The notes below the pieces were generated by a model. It saw only the letters and a program-made list of their open reading frames with translations. It was not told the origin of the DNA and did not search any database. From the NCBI GenBank assembly GCA_033782935.1, contig JAWQEG010000283.1, positions 868,001 through 932,000 of the forward strand: 64,000 nucleotides of DNA, written 5' to 3'. Made by a program: the position numbers and the translations under genes. Source of the stretch: Petrolisthes cinctipes (Eukaryota; Arthropoda; Malacostraca; Decapoda; Porcellanidae). This document shows, piece by piece, positions 34,123 to 47,438 of the stretch. Position 1 is the first letter of the stretch; each line of letters opens with the position of its first letter.

Positions 34123-35124
34123 GTGTTAGAGTAATTTCAAAATACAGGCCAAAAACATACTGAAAATCGATCTTTTAGGTGCCCAAAAGTCGATATGTGC
34201 GTGCATCTTCTGTACCCGTTTATATCTCAAATTCTGGCCCTAAACACCCGAAAATTCGATATTTTGGGGTCCCAGAAGCGATCTGTACATGCCTACTCCA
34301 TGTTAGAGTATTTTCAAAATTCAGGCCCAAAACATGCTGAAAATCGATATTTTTGGTGCCCAAAGTCAATATGTGCATGTATCTTCTGTACCCGTTTATA
34401 TATCAAATTCAGGCTCAAAACACCCGAAAATTCAATATTTTGGGGTCCCAGAAGCAATCTGTACATGCCTACTCAGTGCTAGAATATTTTCAAAATATAG
34501 GCTAAAAACATGCTAAAAATCGATCTTTTAGGTGCCAAAAAGTCGATATCTCAAATTCAGTCCCAAAACACCCGAAAATTCGATATTTAGGGGTCCCAGA
34601 AACGATCTGTACATGCCTACTCCGTGTTAGAGTATTTTTAAAATACATGCTCAAAACATACTGAAAATCGATCATTTAGGTGCACAAAAGTCGATATGTG
34701 CATGCATCTTCAGTACCCGTTTATATCTCAAATTCAGGCTCAAAACACCCGAAAATTCAACATTTTGGGGTCCCAGAAGCAATCTGTATATGCCTACTCA
34801 GTGTTAGAGTATTTTCAAAATACAGGCCCAAAACATGCTGAAAATCGATATTTTAGATGCCAAAAGTCAATATGTGCATGTATCTTCTGTACCCGTTTAT
34901 ATCTCAAATTCAGGCTCAAAACACCCGAAAATTCAATATTTTGGGGTCCCAGAAGCAATCTGTACATGCCTACTCAGTGCTAGAATATTTTCAAAAAATA
35001 TGCTAAAAACATGCTAAAAATCGATCTTTTAGGTGCCAAAAAGTCGATATCTCAAATTCAGTCCCAAAACACCCGAAAATTCGATATTTAGGGGTCCCAG
35101 AAGCGATCTGTACATGCCTACTCC
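34123..35124. repeat. 1002-bp hexamer (ABC2 + A'B'C2)
   Basis: A 34123 (GAGTAATTTC), B 34300 (CCATGTTAG), C2 34476, A' 34624 (TATTTTTAAAATACATGC, CGATCATTTAGG), B' 34801 (GATGCCAAAAGTC), C2 34977 (TTTTCAAAAAATATGC). CATTTTGGGG replaces TATTTTGGGG in A'. The same A' returns at 35941. Confidence 0.9.
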
Positions 35125-35940
35125 GTGTTAGAGTATTTTCAAAATACATGCTCAAAACATACTGAAAATCGATCTTTTAGGTGCACAAAAGTCGATATGT
35201 GCATGCTTCTTCAGTACCCGTTTATATCTCAAATTCAGGCTCAAAACACCCAAAAATTCAATATTTTGGGGTCCCAGAAGCAATCTGTACATGCCTACTC
35301 AGTGTTAGAGTATTTTCAAAATATAGGCTAAAAACATGCTAAAAATCGACATTTTAGGTGCCAAAAAATCGATATCTCAAATTCAGTCCCAAAACACCCG
35401 AAAATTCGATATTTAGAGGTCCCAGACGGTATCTGTACATGCCTACTCCGTGTTAGAGTATTTTCAAAATACAGGCCAAAAACATACTGAAAATCGATCT
35501 TTTAGGTGCCCAAAAGTCGATATGTGCATGCATCTTCTGTACCCGTTTATATCTCAAATTCTGGCCCTAAACACCCGAAAATTCGATATTTTGGGGTCCC
35601 AGAAGCGATCTGTACATGCCTACTCCGTGTTAGAGTATTTTCAAAATTCAGGCCCAAAACATGCTGAAAATCGATATTTTTGGTGCCCAAAGTCAATATG
35701 TGCATGTATCTTCTGTACCCGTTTATATCTCAAATTCGGGCTCAAAACACCCGAAAATTCAATATTTTGGGGTCCCAGAAGCAATCTGTACAGTGCTAGA
35801 ATATTTTCAAAATATAGGCTAAAAACAAGCTAAAAATCGATCTTTTAGGTGCCAAAAAGTCGATATCTCAAATTCAGTCCCAAAACACCCGAAAATTCGA
35901 TATTTAGGGGTCCCAGAATCGATCTGTACATGCCTACTCC
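35125..35940. repeat. AC dimer (325 bp) and ABC trimer (491 bp)
   Basis: A' 35125 (GCATGCTTCTTC, ACCCAAAAATTC), C1 35302 starting with a GTGTTAG-type boundary; then A 35450 (CCCAGACGGT upstream), B 35627 (166, ATTCGGGCTC), C2 35793 (AAAACAAGC). Confidence 0.88.
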
Positions 35941-37443
35941 GTGTTAGAGTATTTTTAAAATACATGCTCAAAACATACTGAAAATCGATCATTTAGGTGC
36001 ACAAAAGTCGATATGTGCATGCATCTTCAGTACCCGTTTATATCTCAAATTCAGGCTCAAAACACCCGAAAATTCAACATTTTGGGGTCCCAGAAGCAAT
36101 CTGTACATGCCTACTCAGTGTTAGAGTATTTTCAAAATACAGGCCCAAAACATGCTGAAAATCGATATTTTAGATGTCAAAAGTCAATATGTGCATGTAT
36201 CTTCTGTACCTGTTTATATCTCAAATTCAGGCTCAAAACACCCGAAAATTCAATATTTCGGGGTCCCAGAAGCAATCTGTACATGCCTACTCAGTGCTAG
36301 AATATTTTCAAAAAATAGGCTAAAAACATGCTAAAAATCGATCTTTTAGGTGCCAAAAAGTCGATATCTCAAATTCAGTCCCAAAACACCCGAAAATTCG
36401 ATATTTAGGGGTCCCAGAAGCGATCTGTACATGCCTACTCCGTGTTAGAGTATTTTCAAAATACATGCTCAAAACATACTGAAAATCGATCTTTTAGGTG
36501 CACAAAAGTCGATATGTGCATGCATCTTCAGAACCTGTTTATATCTCAAATTCAGGCTCAAAACACCCGAAAATTCAATATTTTGGGGTCCCAGAAGCAA
36601 TCTGTACATGCCTACTCAGTGTTAGAGTATTTTCAAAATATAGGCCCAAAACATGCTGAAAATCGATATTTTAGATGCCCAAAGTCAATATGTGCATGTA
36701 TCTTCTGTACCCGTTTATATCTCAAATTCAGGCTCAAAACACCCGAAAATTCAATATTTTGGGGTCCCAGAAGCAATCTGTACATGCCTACACAGTGCTA
36801 GAATATTTTCAAAATATAGGCTAAAAACATGCTAAAAATCGACATTTTTGGTGCCAAAAAATCGATATCTCAAATTCAGTCCCAAAACACCCGAAAATTC
36901 GATATTTAGAGGTCCCAGAAGGTATATGTACATGCCTACTCCGTGTTAGAGTATTTTCAAAATACAGGCCAAAAACATACTGAAAATCGATCTTTTAGGT
37001 GCACAAAAGTCGATATGTGCATGCATCTTCAGTACCCGTTTATATATCAAATTCAGGCTCAAAACACCCGAAAATTCAATATTTTGGGGTCCCAGAAGCA
37101 ATCTGTACATGCCTACTCAGTGTTAGAGTATTTTCAAAATACAGGCCCAAAACATGCTGAAAATCGATATTTTAGATGCCCAAAGTCAATATGTGCATGT
37201 ATCTTCTGTACCCGTTTATATCTCAAATTCAGGCTCAAAACACCCGAAAATTCAATATTTTGGGGTCCCAGAAGCAATCTGTACATGCCTACACAGTGCT
37301 AGAATATTTTCAAAATATAGGCTAAAAACATGCTAAAAATCGACATTTTAGGTGCCAAAAAATCGATATCTCAAATTCAGTCCCAAAACACCCGAAAATT
37401 CGATATTTAGAGGTCCCAGAAGGTATCTGTACATGCCTACTCC
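35941..37443. repeat. Three 501-bp A'B'C trimers
   Basis: 35941 (CGATCATTTAGG, GATGTCAAAAGTC, TATTTCGGGGTCC), 36442 (CTTCAGAACCTGTTT) and 36943 (an A' that starts ACAGGCC but has TTTATATATCAAATTC). The first resembles 34624-35124; the second recurs at 37935 with the same CAGAACCTG variant. No class-1 trimer intervenes, so the 1002-bp alternation is broken here. Confidence 0.88.
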
Positions 37444-37934
37444 ATGTTAGAGTATTTTCAAAATACAGGCCAAAAACATACTGAAAATCGATCTTTTAGG
37501 TGCCCAAAAGTCGATATGTGCATGCATCTTCTGTACCCGTTTATATCTCAAATTCTGGCCCTAAACACCCGAAAATTCGATATTTTGGGGTCCCAAAAGG
37601 TATCTGTACATGCCTACTCCGTGTTAGAGTATTTTCAAAATTCAGGCCCAAAACATGCTTAAAATCGATATTTTTGGTGCCCAAAGTCAATATGTGCATG
37701 CATCTTCTGTACCCGTTTATATCTCAAATTCAGGCTCAAAACACCCGAAAATTCAATATTTTCGGGTCCCAGAAGAAATCTGTACAGTGCTAGAATATTT
37801 TCAAAATATAGGCTAAAAACATGCTAAAAATCGATCTTTTAGGTGCCAAAAAGTCGATATCTCAAATTCAGTCCCAAAACACCCGAAAATTCGATATTTA
37901 GGGGCCCCAGAAGCGATCTGTACATGCCTACTCC
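37444..37934. repeat. ABC trimer (491 bp)
   Basis: A 37444 (CCATGTTAG boundary, GGTCCCAAAAGGTATC), B 37621 (166, TGCTTAAAATCG, TTTTCGGGTCCCAGAAGAAATC), C2 37787. The GGTATC at the end of A is otherwise a C1 feature. Confidence 0.88.
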
Positions 37935-38936
37935 GTGTTAGAGTATTTTCAAAATACATGCTCAAAACATACTGAAAATCGATCTTTTAGGTGCACAAAA
38001 GTCGATATGTGCATGCATCTTCAGAACCTGTTTATATCTCAAATTCAGGCTCAAAACACCCGAAAATTCAATATTTTGGGGTCCCAGAAGCAATCTGTAC
38101 GTGCCTACTCAGTGTTAGAGTATTTTCAAAATACAGGCCCAAAACATGCTGAAAATCGATATTTTAGATGCCCAAAGTCAATATGTGCATGTATCTTCTG
38201 TACCCGTTTATATCTCAAATTCAGGCTCAAAACACCCGAAAATTCAATATTTTGGGGTCCCAGAAGCAATCTGTACATGCCTACACAGTGCTAGAATATT
38301 TTCAAAATATAGGCTAAAAGCATGCTAAAAATCGACATTTTAGGTGCCAAAAAATCGATATCTCAAATTCAGTCCCAAAACACCCGAAAATTCGATATTT
38401 AGAGGTCCCAGAAGGTATATGTACATGCCTACTCCGTGTTAGAGTATTTTCAAAATACAGGCCAAAAACATACTGAAAATCGATCTTTTAGGTGCCCAAA
38501 AGTCGATATGTGCATGCATCTTCCGTACCCGTTTATATCTCAAATTCTGGCCCTAAACACCCGAAAATTCGATATTTTGGGGTCCCAGAAGCGATCTGTA
38601 CATGCCTACTCCGTGTTAGAGTATTTTCAAAATTCAGGCCCAAAATATGCTGAAAATCGATATTTTTGGTGCCCAAAGTCAATATGTGCATGTATCTTCT
38701 GTACCCGTTTATATCTCAAATTCAGGCTCAAAACACCCGAAAATTCAATATTTTGGGGTCCCAGAAGCAATCTGTACATGCCTACTCAGTGCTAGAATAT
38801 TTTCAAAATATAGGCTAAAAACATGCTAAAAATCGATCTTTTAGGTGCCAAAAAGTCGATATCTCAAATTCAGTCCCAAAACACCCGAAAATTCGATATT
38901 TAGGGGTCCCAGAAGCGATCTGTACATGCCTACTCC
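37935..38936. repeat. 1002-bp hexamer (A'B'C1 + ABC2)
   Basis: A' 37935 (GGGGCCCCAG upstream, CTTCAGAACCTG), B' 38112, C1 38288 (AAAAGCATGC), A 38436 (CTTCCGTACCC), B 38613 (CAAAATATGC), C2 38789. Confidence 0.9.
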
Positions 38937-39289
38937 GTGTTAGAGTATTTTCAAAATACAGGCCAAAAACATACTGAAAATCGATCTTTTAGGTGCACAA
39001 AAGTCGATATGTGCATGCATCTTCAGTACCCGTTTATATATCAAATTCAGGCTCAAAACACCCGAAAATTCAATATTTTGGGGTCCCAGAAGCAATCTGT
39101 ACATGCCTACTCAGTGTTAGAGTATTTTCAAAATACAGGCCCAAAACATGCTGAAAATCGATATTTTAGATGCCCAAAGTCAATATGTGCATGTATCTTC
39201 TGTACCCGTTTATATCTCAAATTCAGGCTCAAAACACCCGAAAATTCGATATTTAGAGGTCCCAGAAGGTATCTGTACATGCCTACTCC
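38937..39289. repeat. AB dimer (353 bp) lacking C
   Basis: A'/A 38937 (177; ACAGGCC start, TTTATATATC) and B' 39114 (176). The B' ends with a C1 tail (ATTCGATATTTAGAGGTCCC, AGAAGGTATC), so B' and the following C1 were fused by recombination in their shared second half. This is the only AB unit in the window. Confidence 0.88.
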
Positions 39290-39790
39290 GTGTTAGAGTA
39301 TTTTCAAAATACAGGCCAAAAACATACTGAAAATCGATCTTTTAGGTGCCCAAAAGTCGATATGTGCATGCATCTTCTGTACCCGTTTATATCTCAAATT
39401 CTGGCCCTAAACACCCGAAAATTCGATATTTTGGGTTCCCAGAAGCGATCTGTACATGCCTACTCCGTGTTAGAGTATTTTCAAAATTCAGGCCCAAAAC
39501 ATGCTGAATATCGATATCTTTGGTGCACAAAGTCAATATGTGCATGTATCTTCTGTACCCGTTTATATCTCAAATTCGGGCTCAAAACACCCGAAAATTC
39601 AATATTTTAGGGTCCCAGAAGCAATCTGTACATGCCTACACAGTGCTAGAATATTTTCAAAATATAGGCTAAAAACATGCTAAAAATCGACATTTTAGGT
39701 GCCAAAAAATCGATATATCAAATTCAGTCCCAAAACACCCGAAAATTCGATATTTAGGGGTCCCAGAAGCGATCTGTACATGCCTACTCC
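39290..39790. repeat. ABC1 trimer (501 bp)
   Basis: A 39290 (TTTTGGGTTCCC), B 39467 (GCTGAATATCGATATCTTTGG, TGCACAAAG, TTTTAGGGTCCC), C1 39643 ending TTTAGGGGTCCCAGAAGCG. The C is a C1/C2 mosaic. Confidence 0.87.
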
Positions 39791-40461
39791 GTGTTAGAGT
39801 ATTTTCAAAATACAGGCCAAAAACATACTGAAAATCGATCTTTTAGGTGCAAAAAAGTCGATATGTGCATGCGTCTTCAGTACCCGTTTATATCTCAAAT
39901 TCAGGCTCAAAACACCCGAAAATTCGATATTTTGGGGTCCCAGAAGCAATCTGTACATGCCTACTCAGTGTTAGAGTATTTTTAAAAATACAGGCCCAAA
40001 ACATGCTGAAAATCGATATTTTAGATGCCCAAAGTCAATATGTGCATGTATCTTCTGTACCCGTTTATATCTCAAATTCAGGCTCAAAACACCCAAAAAT
40101 TCAATATTTTGGGGTCCCAGAAGCAATCGGTACTCAGTGCTAGAATATTTTCAAAATATAGGCTAAAAACATACTGAAAATCGATCTTTTAGGTGCACAA
40201 AAGTCGATATGTGCATGCATCTTCAGTACCCGTTTATATCTCAAATTCAGGCTCAAAACACCCGAAAATTCAATATTTTGGGGTCCGAGAAGCAATCTGG
40301 ACATGCCTACACAGTGCTAGAATATTTTCAAAATATAGGCTAAAAACATGCTAAAAATCGACATTTTAGGTGCCAAAAAATCGATATCTCAAATTCAGTC
40401 CCAAAACACCCGAAAATAAGATATTTAGGGGTCCCAGAAGCGATCTGTACATGTCTACTCC
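39791..40461. repeat. Irregular A-B-(C/A)-C unit (671 bp)
   Basis: A 39791 (177; GTGCAAAAAAGTC), B' 39968 (169; palindrome allele plus GTACTCAGTG), a 177-bp monomer 40137 that starts like C (AGAATATTTTCAAAATATAGG) and continues as A' (AAAACATACTG, GTGCACAAAAGTC, CTTCAG), then C1 40314 (CCCGAAAATAAGATATT). Confidence 0.87.
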
Positions 40462-41465
40462 GTGTTAGAGTATTTTCAAAATACAGGCCAAAAACATACT
40501 GAAAATCGATCTTTTAGGTGCACAGAAGTCGATATGTGCATGCATCTTCAGTACCCGTTTATATCTCAAATTCAGGCTCAAAACACCCGAAAATTCAATA
40601 TTTTGGGGTCCCAGAAGCAATCTGTACATGCCTATTCAGTGTTAGAGTATTTTTAAAAATACAGGCCCAAAACATGCTGAAAATCGATATTTTAGATGCC
40701 CAAAGTCAATATGTGCATGTATCTTCTGTACCCGTTTATATCTCAAATTCAGGCTCAAAACACCCGAAAATTCAATATTTTGGGGTCCCAGAAGCAATCT
40801 GTACATGCCTACTCAGTGCTAGAATATTTTCAAAATATAGGCTAAAAACATGCTAAAAATTGATCTTTTAGGTGCCAAAAAGTCGATATCTCAAATTCAG
40901 TCCCAAAACAAACGAAAATTCGATATTTAGGGGTCCCAGAAGCGATCTGTACATGCCTACTCCGTGTTAGAGTATTTTCAAAATACATGCTCAAAACATA
41001 CTGAAAATCGATCTTTTAGGTGCACAAAAGTCGATATGTGCATGCATCTTCAGTACCCGTTTATATCTCAAATTCAGGCTCAAAACACCCGAAAATTCAA
41101 TATTTTGGGGTCCCAGAAGCAATCTGTACATGCCTACTCAGTGTTAGAGTATTTTCAAAATACAGGCCCAAAACATGCTGAAAATCGATATTTTAGATGC
41201 CCAAAGTCAATATGTGCATGTATCTTCTGTACCCGTTTATATCTCAAATTCAGGCTCAAAACACCCGAAAATTCAATATTTTGGGGTCCCAGAAGCAATC
41301 TGTACATGCCTACACAGTGCTAGAATATTTTCAAAATATAGGCTAAAAACATGCTAAAAATCGACATTTTAGGTGCCAAAAAATCGATATCTCAAATTCA
41401 GTCCCAAAACACCCAAAAAATTCGATATTTAGAGGTCCCAGAAGGTATCTGTACATGCCTACTCC
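40462..41465. repeat. Two A'B'C trimers of 502 bp
   Basis: 40462: A-start (ACAGGCC) with GTGCACAGAAGTC, palindromic B' 40639 (177), C2 40816 (AAATTGATC, CAAAACAAACG). 40964: normal B' 41141 (176) and a C1 of 149 bp from one extra A (ACCCAAAAAATTCG). The two 502-bp lengths have different causes. Confidence 0.9.
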
Positions 41466-41956
41466 GTGTTAGAGTATTTTCAAAATACAGGCCAAAAACA
41501 TACTGAAAATCGATCTTTTAGGTGCACAAAAGTCGATATGTGCATGCATCTTCTGTACCCGTTTATATCTCAAATTCTGGCCCTAAACACCCGAAAATTC
41601 GATATTTTGGGGTCCCAGAAGCGATCTGTACATGCCTACTCCGTGTTAGAGTATTTTCAAAATTCAGGCCCAAAACATGCTGAAAATCGATATTTTTGGT
41701 GCCCAAAGTCAATATGTGCATGTATCTTCTGTACCCGTTTATATCTCAAATTCAGGCTCAAAACACCCGAAAATTTAATATTTTGGGGTCCCAGAAGCAA
41801 TCTGTACAGTGCTAGAATATTTTCAAAATATAGGCTAAAAACATGCTAAAAATCGATCTTTTAGGTGCCAAAAAGTCGATATCTTAAATTCAGTCCCAAA
41901 ACACCCGAAAATTCGATATTTAGGGGTCCCAGAAGCGATCTGTACATGCCTACTCC
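41466..41956. repeat. ABC2 trimer (491 bp)
   Basis: A 41466 (mixed: ACAGGCC and GTGCACAAAAG, but CTTCTG and TTCTGGCCC), B 41643 (166; CGAAAATTTAATATT), C2 41809 (GATATCTTAAATTC). Confidence 0.88.
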
Positions 41957-43292
41957 GTGTTAGAGTATTTTCAAAATACATGCTCAAAACATACTGAAAA
42001 TCGATCTTTTAGGTGCACGAAAGTCGATATGTGCATGCTTCTTCAGTACCCGTTTATATCTCAAATTCAGGCTCAAAACACACGAAAATTCAATATTTTG
42101 GGGTCCCAGAAGCAATCTGTATATACCTACTCAGTGTTAGAGTATTTTCAAAATATAGGCCCAAAACATACTGAAAATCGATCTTTTAGGTGCCCAAAAG
42201 TCGATATGTGCATGTATCTTCTGTACCCATTTATATCTCAAATTCTGGCCCTAAATACCTGAAAATTCGATATTTTGGGGTCCCAGAAGCGATCTGTACA
42301 TGCCTACTCCGTGTTAGAGTATTTTCAAAATTCAGGACCAAAACATGCTGAAAATCGATATTTTTGGTGCCCAAAGTCAATATGTGCATGTATCTTCTGT
42401 ACCCGTTTATATCTCGAATTCAGGCTCAAAACACCCGAAAATTCAATATTTTGGGGTCCCAGAAGCAATCTGTACAGTGCTAGAAAATTTTCAAAATATA
42501 GGCTAAAAACATGCTAAAAATCGATCTTTTAGGTGCCAAAAAGTCGATATCTCAAATTCAGTCCCAAAACACCCGAAAATTCGATATTTAGGGGTCCCAG
42601 AAGCGATCTGTACATGCCTACTCCGTGTTAGAGTATTTTCAAAATACATGCTCAAAACATACTGAAAATCGATCTTTTAGGTGCACGAAAGTCGATATGT
42701 GCATGCTTCTTCAGTACCCGTTTATATCTCAAATTCAGGCTCAAAACACCCGAAAATTCAATATTTTGGGGTCCCAGAAGCAATCTGTGTATACCTACTC
42801 AGTGTTAGAGTATTTTCAAAATACAGGCCCAAAACATACTGAAAATCGATCTTTTAGGTGCCCAAAAGTCGATATGTGCATGCATCTTCTGTACCCGTTT
42901 ATATCTCAAATTCTGGCCCTAAACACCCGAAAATTCGATATTTTGGGGTCCCAGAAGCGATCTGTACATGCCTACTCCGTGTTAGAGTATTTTCAAAATT
43001 CAGGCCCAAAACATGCTGAAAATCGATATTTTTGGTGCCCAAAGTCAATATGTGCATGTATCTTCTGTACCCGTTTATATCTCGAATTCAGGCTCAAAAC
43101 ACCCGAAAATTCAATATTTTGGGGTCCCAGAAGCAATCTGTACAGTGCTAGAATATTTTCAAAATATAGGCTAAAAACATGCTAAAAATCGACATTTTAG
43201 GTGCCAAAAAATCGATATCTCAAATTCAGTCCCAAAACACCCGAAAATTCGATATTTAGGGGTCCCAGAAGCGATCTGTACATGCCTACTCC
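41957..43292. repeat. Two tandem AABC tetramers (668 bp each)
   Basis: A' 41957, A 42134, B 42311 (166), C2 42477, then A' 42625, A 42802, B 42979 (166), C1 43145. Both copies share GTGCACGAAAGTC, GCATGCTTCTTC, ATACCTACTC and ATCTCGAATTC. Because two in-phase 177-bp monomers precede B, open frames of 101 and 186 codons result; these are artefacts. Confidence 0.9.
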
Positions 43293-43794
43293 GTGTTAGA
43301 GTATTTTCAAAATACAGGCCAAAAACATACTGAAAATCGATCTTTTAGGTGCACAAAAGTCGATATGTGCATGCATCTTCAGTACCCGTTTATATCTCAA
43401 ATTCAGGCACAAAACACCCGAAAATTCAATATTTTGGGGTCCCAGAAGCAATCTTTACATGCCTACTCAGTGTTAGAGTATTTTTAAAAATACAGGCCCA
43501 AAACATGCTGAAAATCGATATTTTAGATGCCCAAAGACAATATGTGCATGTATCTTCTGTACCCGTTTATATCTCAAATTCAGGCTCAAAACACCCGAAA
43601 ATTCAATATTTTGGGGTCCCAGAAGCAATCTGTACATGCCTACTCAGTGCTAGAATATTTTCAAAAAATAGGCTAAAAACATGCTAAAAATCGATCTTTT
43701 AGGTGCCAAAAAGTCGATATCTCAAATTCAGTCCCAAAACACCCGAAAATTAGATATGTAGGGGTCCCAGAAGCGATCTGTACATGCCTACTCC
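43293..43794. repeat. A'B'C2 trimer of 502 bp (palindromic B)
   Basis: A 43293 (ACAGGCC, GTGCACAAAAG, AATCTTTACATG), B' 43470 (177; TATTTTTAAAAATAC, GCCCAAAGACAATATG), C2 43647 (TTTTCAAAAAATAGG, ATTAGATATGTAGG). Confidence 0.9.
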
Positions 43795-45616
43795 GTGTTA
43801 GAGTATTTTCAAAATACATGCTCAAAACATACTGAAAATCGATCTTTTAGGTGCACACAAGTCGATATGTGCATGCATCTTCAGTACCCGTTTATATCTC
43901 AAATTCAGGCTCAAAACACCCGAAAATTCAATATTTTGGGGTCCCAGAAGCAATCTGTACATGCCTACTCAGTGTTAGAGTATTTTTAAAAATACAGGCC
44001 CAAAACATGCTGAAAATCGATATTTTAGATGCCCAAAGTCAATATGTGCATGTATCTTCTGTACCCGTTTATATCTCAAATTCAGGCTCAAAACACCCGA
44101 AAATTCAATATTTTGGGGTCCAAGAAGCAATCTGTACATGCCTACACAGTGCTAGAATATTTTCAAAATATAGGCTAAAAATATGCTAAAAATCGACATT
44201 TTAGGTGCCAAAAAATCGATATCTCAAATTCAGTCCCAAAACACCCGAAAATTCGATATTTAGGGGTCCCAGAAGCGATCTGTACATGCCTACTCCATGT
44301 TAGAGTATTTTCAAAATACAGGCCAAAAACATACTGAAAATCGATCTTTTAGGTGCACGAAAGTCGATATGTGCATGCATCTTCAGTACCCGTTTATATC
44401 TCAAATTCAGGCTCAAAACACCCGAAAATTCGATATTTTGCGGTCCCAGAAGCAATCTGTACATGCCTACTCAGTGTTAGAGTATTTTTAAAAATACAGG
44501 CCCAAAACATGCTGAAAATCGATATTTTAGATGCCCAAAGACAATATGTGCATGTATCTTCTGTACCCGTTTATATCTCAAATTCAGGCTCAAAACACAC
44601 GAAAATTCAATATTTTGGGGTCCCAGAAGCAATCTGTACTCAGTGCTAGAATATTTTCAAAATATAGGCTAAAAACATGCTAAAAATCGATCTTTTAGGT
44701 GCCAAAAAGTCGATATCTCAAATTCAGTCCCAAAACACCCGAAAATTCGATATTTAGGGGTCCCATAAGCGATCTGTACATGCCTACTCCGTGTTAGAGT
44801 ATTTTCAAAATATATGCTCAAAACATACTGAAAATCGATCTTTTAGGTGCACAAAAGTCGATATGTGCATGTATCTTCAGTACCCGTTTATATCTCAAAT
44901 TCAGGCTCAAAACACCCAAAAATTCAATATTTTGGGGTCCCAGAAGCAATCTGTACATGCCTACACAGTGCTAGAATATTTTCAAAATATAGGCTAAAAA
45001 CATGCTAAAAATCAACATTTTAGGAGCCAAAAAATCGATATCTCAAATTCAGTCCCAAAACACCCGAAAATTCGATATTTAGAGGTCCCAGAAGGTATCT
45101 GTACATGCCTACTCCGTGTTAGAGTATTTTCAAAATACAGGCCAAAAACATACTGAAAATCGATCTTTTAGGTGCCCAAAAGTCGATATGTGCATGCATC
45201 TTCTGTACCCGTTTATATCTCAAATTCTGGCCCTAAACACCCGAAAATTCGATATTTTGGGGTCCCAGAAGCGATCTGTACATGACTACTCCGTGTTAGA
45301 GTATTTTCAAAATTCACGCCCAAAACATGCTGAAAATCGATATTTTTGGTGCCCAAAGTCAATATGTGCATGTATCTTCTGTACCCGTTTATATCTCAAA
45401 TTCAGGCTCAAAACACCCGAAAATTCAATATTTTGGGGTCCCAGAAGCAATCTGTACATGCCTACTCAGTGCTAGAATATTTTCAAAATATAGGCTAAAA
45501 ACATGCTAAAAATCGATCTTTTAGGTGCCAAAAAGTCGATATCTCAAATTCAGTCCCAAAACACCCGAAAATTCGATATTTAGGGGTCCCAGAAGCGATC
45601 TGTACATGCCTACTCC
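43795..45616. repeat. 1822-bp 11-monomer cassette, copy 1
   Basis: ABC 502 (43795), ABC 494 (44297), AC 325 (44791) and ABC 501 (45116). Marks: GTGCACACAAGTC, GCCCAAAGACAATATG, palindromic B in the first two trimers, 8-bp-deleted B end in the second, GTCCCATAAGCG, AAAATATATGC, ATCAACATTTTAGGAGCC and GTACATGACTACTCC. Confidence 0.9.
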
Positions 45617-47438
45617 GTGTTAGAGTATTTTCAAAATACATGCTCAAAACATACTGAAAATCGATCTTTTAGGTGCACGAAAGTCGATATGTGCATGCAT
45701 CTTCAGTACCCGTTTATATCTCAAATTCACGCTCAAAACACCCGAAAATTCAATATTTTGGGGTCCCAGAAGCAATCTGTACATGCCTACTCAGTGTTAG
45801 AGTATTTTTAAAAATACAGGCCCAAAACATGCTGAAAATCGATATTTTAGATGCCCAAAGTCAATATGTGCATGTATCTTCTGTACCCGTTTATATCTCA
45901 AATTCAGGCTCAAAACACCCGAAAATTCAATATTTTGGGGTCCGAGAAGCAATCTGTACATGCCTACACAGTGCTAGAATATTTTCAAAATATAGGCTAA
46001 AAACATGCTAAAAATCGACATTTTAGGTGCCAAAAAATCGATATCTCAAATTCAGTCCCAAAACACCCGAAAATTCGATATTTAGGGGTCCCAGAAGCGA
46101 TCTGTACATGCCTACTCCGTGTTAGAGTATTTTCAAAATACAGGCCAAAAACATACTGAAAATCGATCTTTTAGGTGCACAAAAGTCGATATGTGCATGC
46201 ATCTTCAGTACCCGTTTATATCTCAAATTCAGGCTCAAAACACCCGAAAATTCAATATTTTGGGGTCCCAGAAGCAATCTGTACATGCCTACTCAGTGTT
46301 AGAGTATTTTTAAAAATACAGGCCCAAAACATGCTGAAAATCGATATTTTAGATGCCCAAAGACAATATGTGCATGTATCTTCTGTACCCGTTTATATCT
46401 CAAATTCAGGCTCAAAACACCCGAAAATTCAATATTTTGGGGTCCCAGATGCAATCTGTACTCAGTGCTAGAATATTTTCAAAATATAGGCTAAAAACAT
46501 GCTAAAAATCGATCTTTTAGGTGCCAAAAAGTCGATATCTCAAATTCAGTCCCAAAACACCCGAAAATTCTATATTTAGGGGTCCCATAAGCGATCTGTA
46601 CATGCCTACTCCGTGTTAGAGTATTTTCAAAATATATGCTCAAAACATACTGAAAATCGATCTTTTAGGTGCACAAAAGTCGATATGTGCATGTATCTTC
46701 AGTACCCGTTTATATCTCAAATTCAGGCTCAAAACGCACAAAAATTCAATATTTTGGGGTCCCAGAAGCAATCTGTACATGCCTACACAGTGCTAGAATA
46801 TTTTCAAAATATAGGCTAAAAACATGCTAAAAATCAACATTTTAGGAGCCAAAAAATCGATATATCAAATTCAGTCCCAAAACACCCGAAAATTCGATAT
46901 TTAGAGGTCCCAGAAGGTATCTGTACATGCCTACTCCGTGTTAGAGTATTTTCAAAATACAGGCCAAAAACATACTGAAAATCGATCTTTTAGGTGCCCA
47001 AAAGTCGATATGTGCATGCATCTTCTGTACCCGTTTATATCTCAAATTCTGGCCCTAAACACCCGAAAATTCGATATTTTGGGGTCCCAGAAGCGATCTG
47101 TACATGCCTACTCCGTGTTAGAGTATTTTCAAAATTCAGGCCCAAAACATGCTGAAAATCGATATTTTTGGTGCACAAAGTCAATATGTGCATGTATCTT
47201 CTGTACCCGTTTATATCTCAAATTCAGGCTCAAAACACCCGAAAATTCAATATTTTGGGGTCCCAGAAGCAATCTGTACATGCCTACTCAGTGCTAGAAT
47301 ATTTTCAAAATATAGGTTAAAAACATGCTAAAAATCGATCTTTTAGGTGCCAAAAAGTCGATATCTCAAATTCAGTCCCAAAACACCCGAAAATTCGATA
47401 TTTAGGGGTCCCAGAAGCGATCTGTACATGCCTACTCC
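45617..47438. repeat. 1822-bp 11-monomer cassette, copy 2
   Basis: ABC 502 (45617), ABC 494 (46119), AC 325 (46613) and ABC 501 (46938), unit for unit the same lengths as 43795-45616. Differences include GTGCACGAAAGTC and ATTCACGCTC in the first A', GTCCCAGATGC, ATTCTATATTTAGG, AAAACGCACAAAAATTC and GATATATCAAATTC. Confidence 0.9.
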
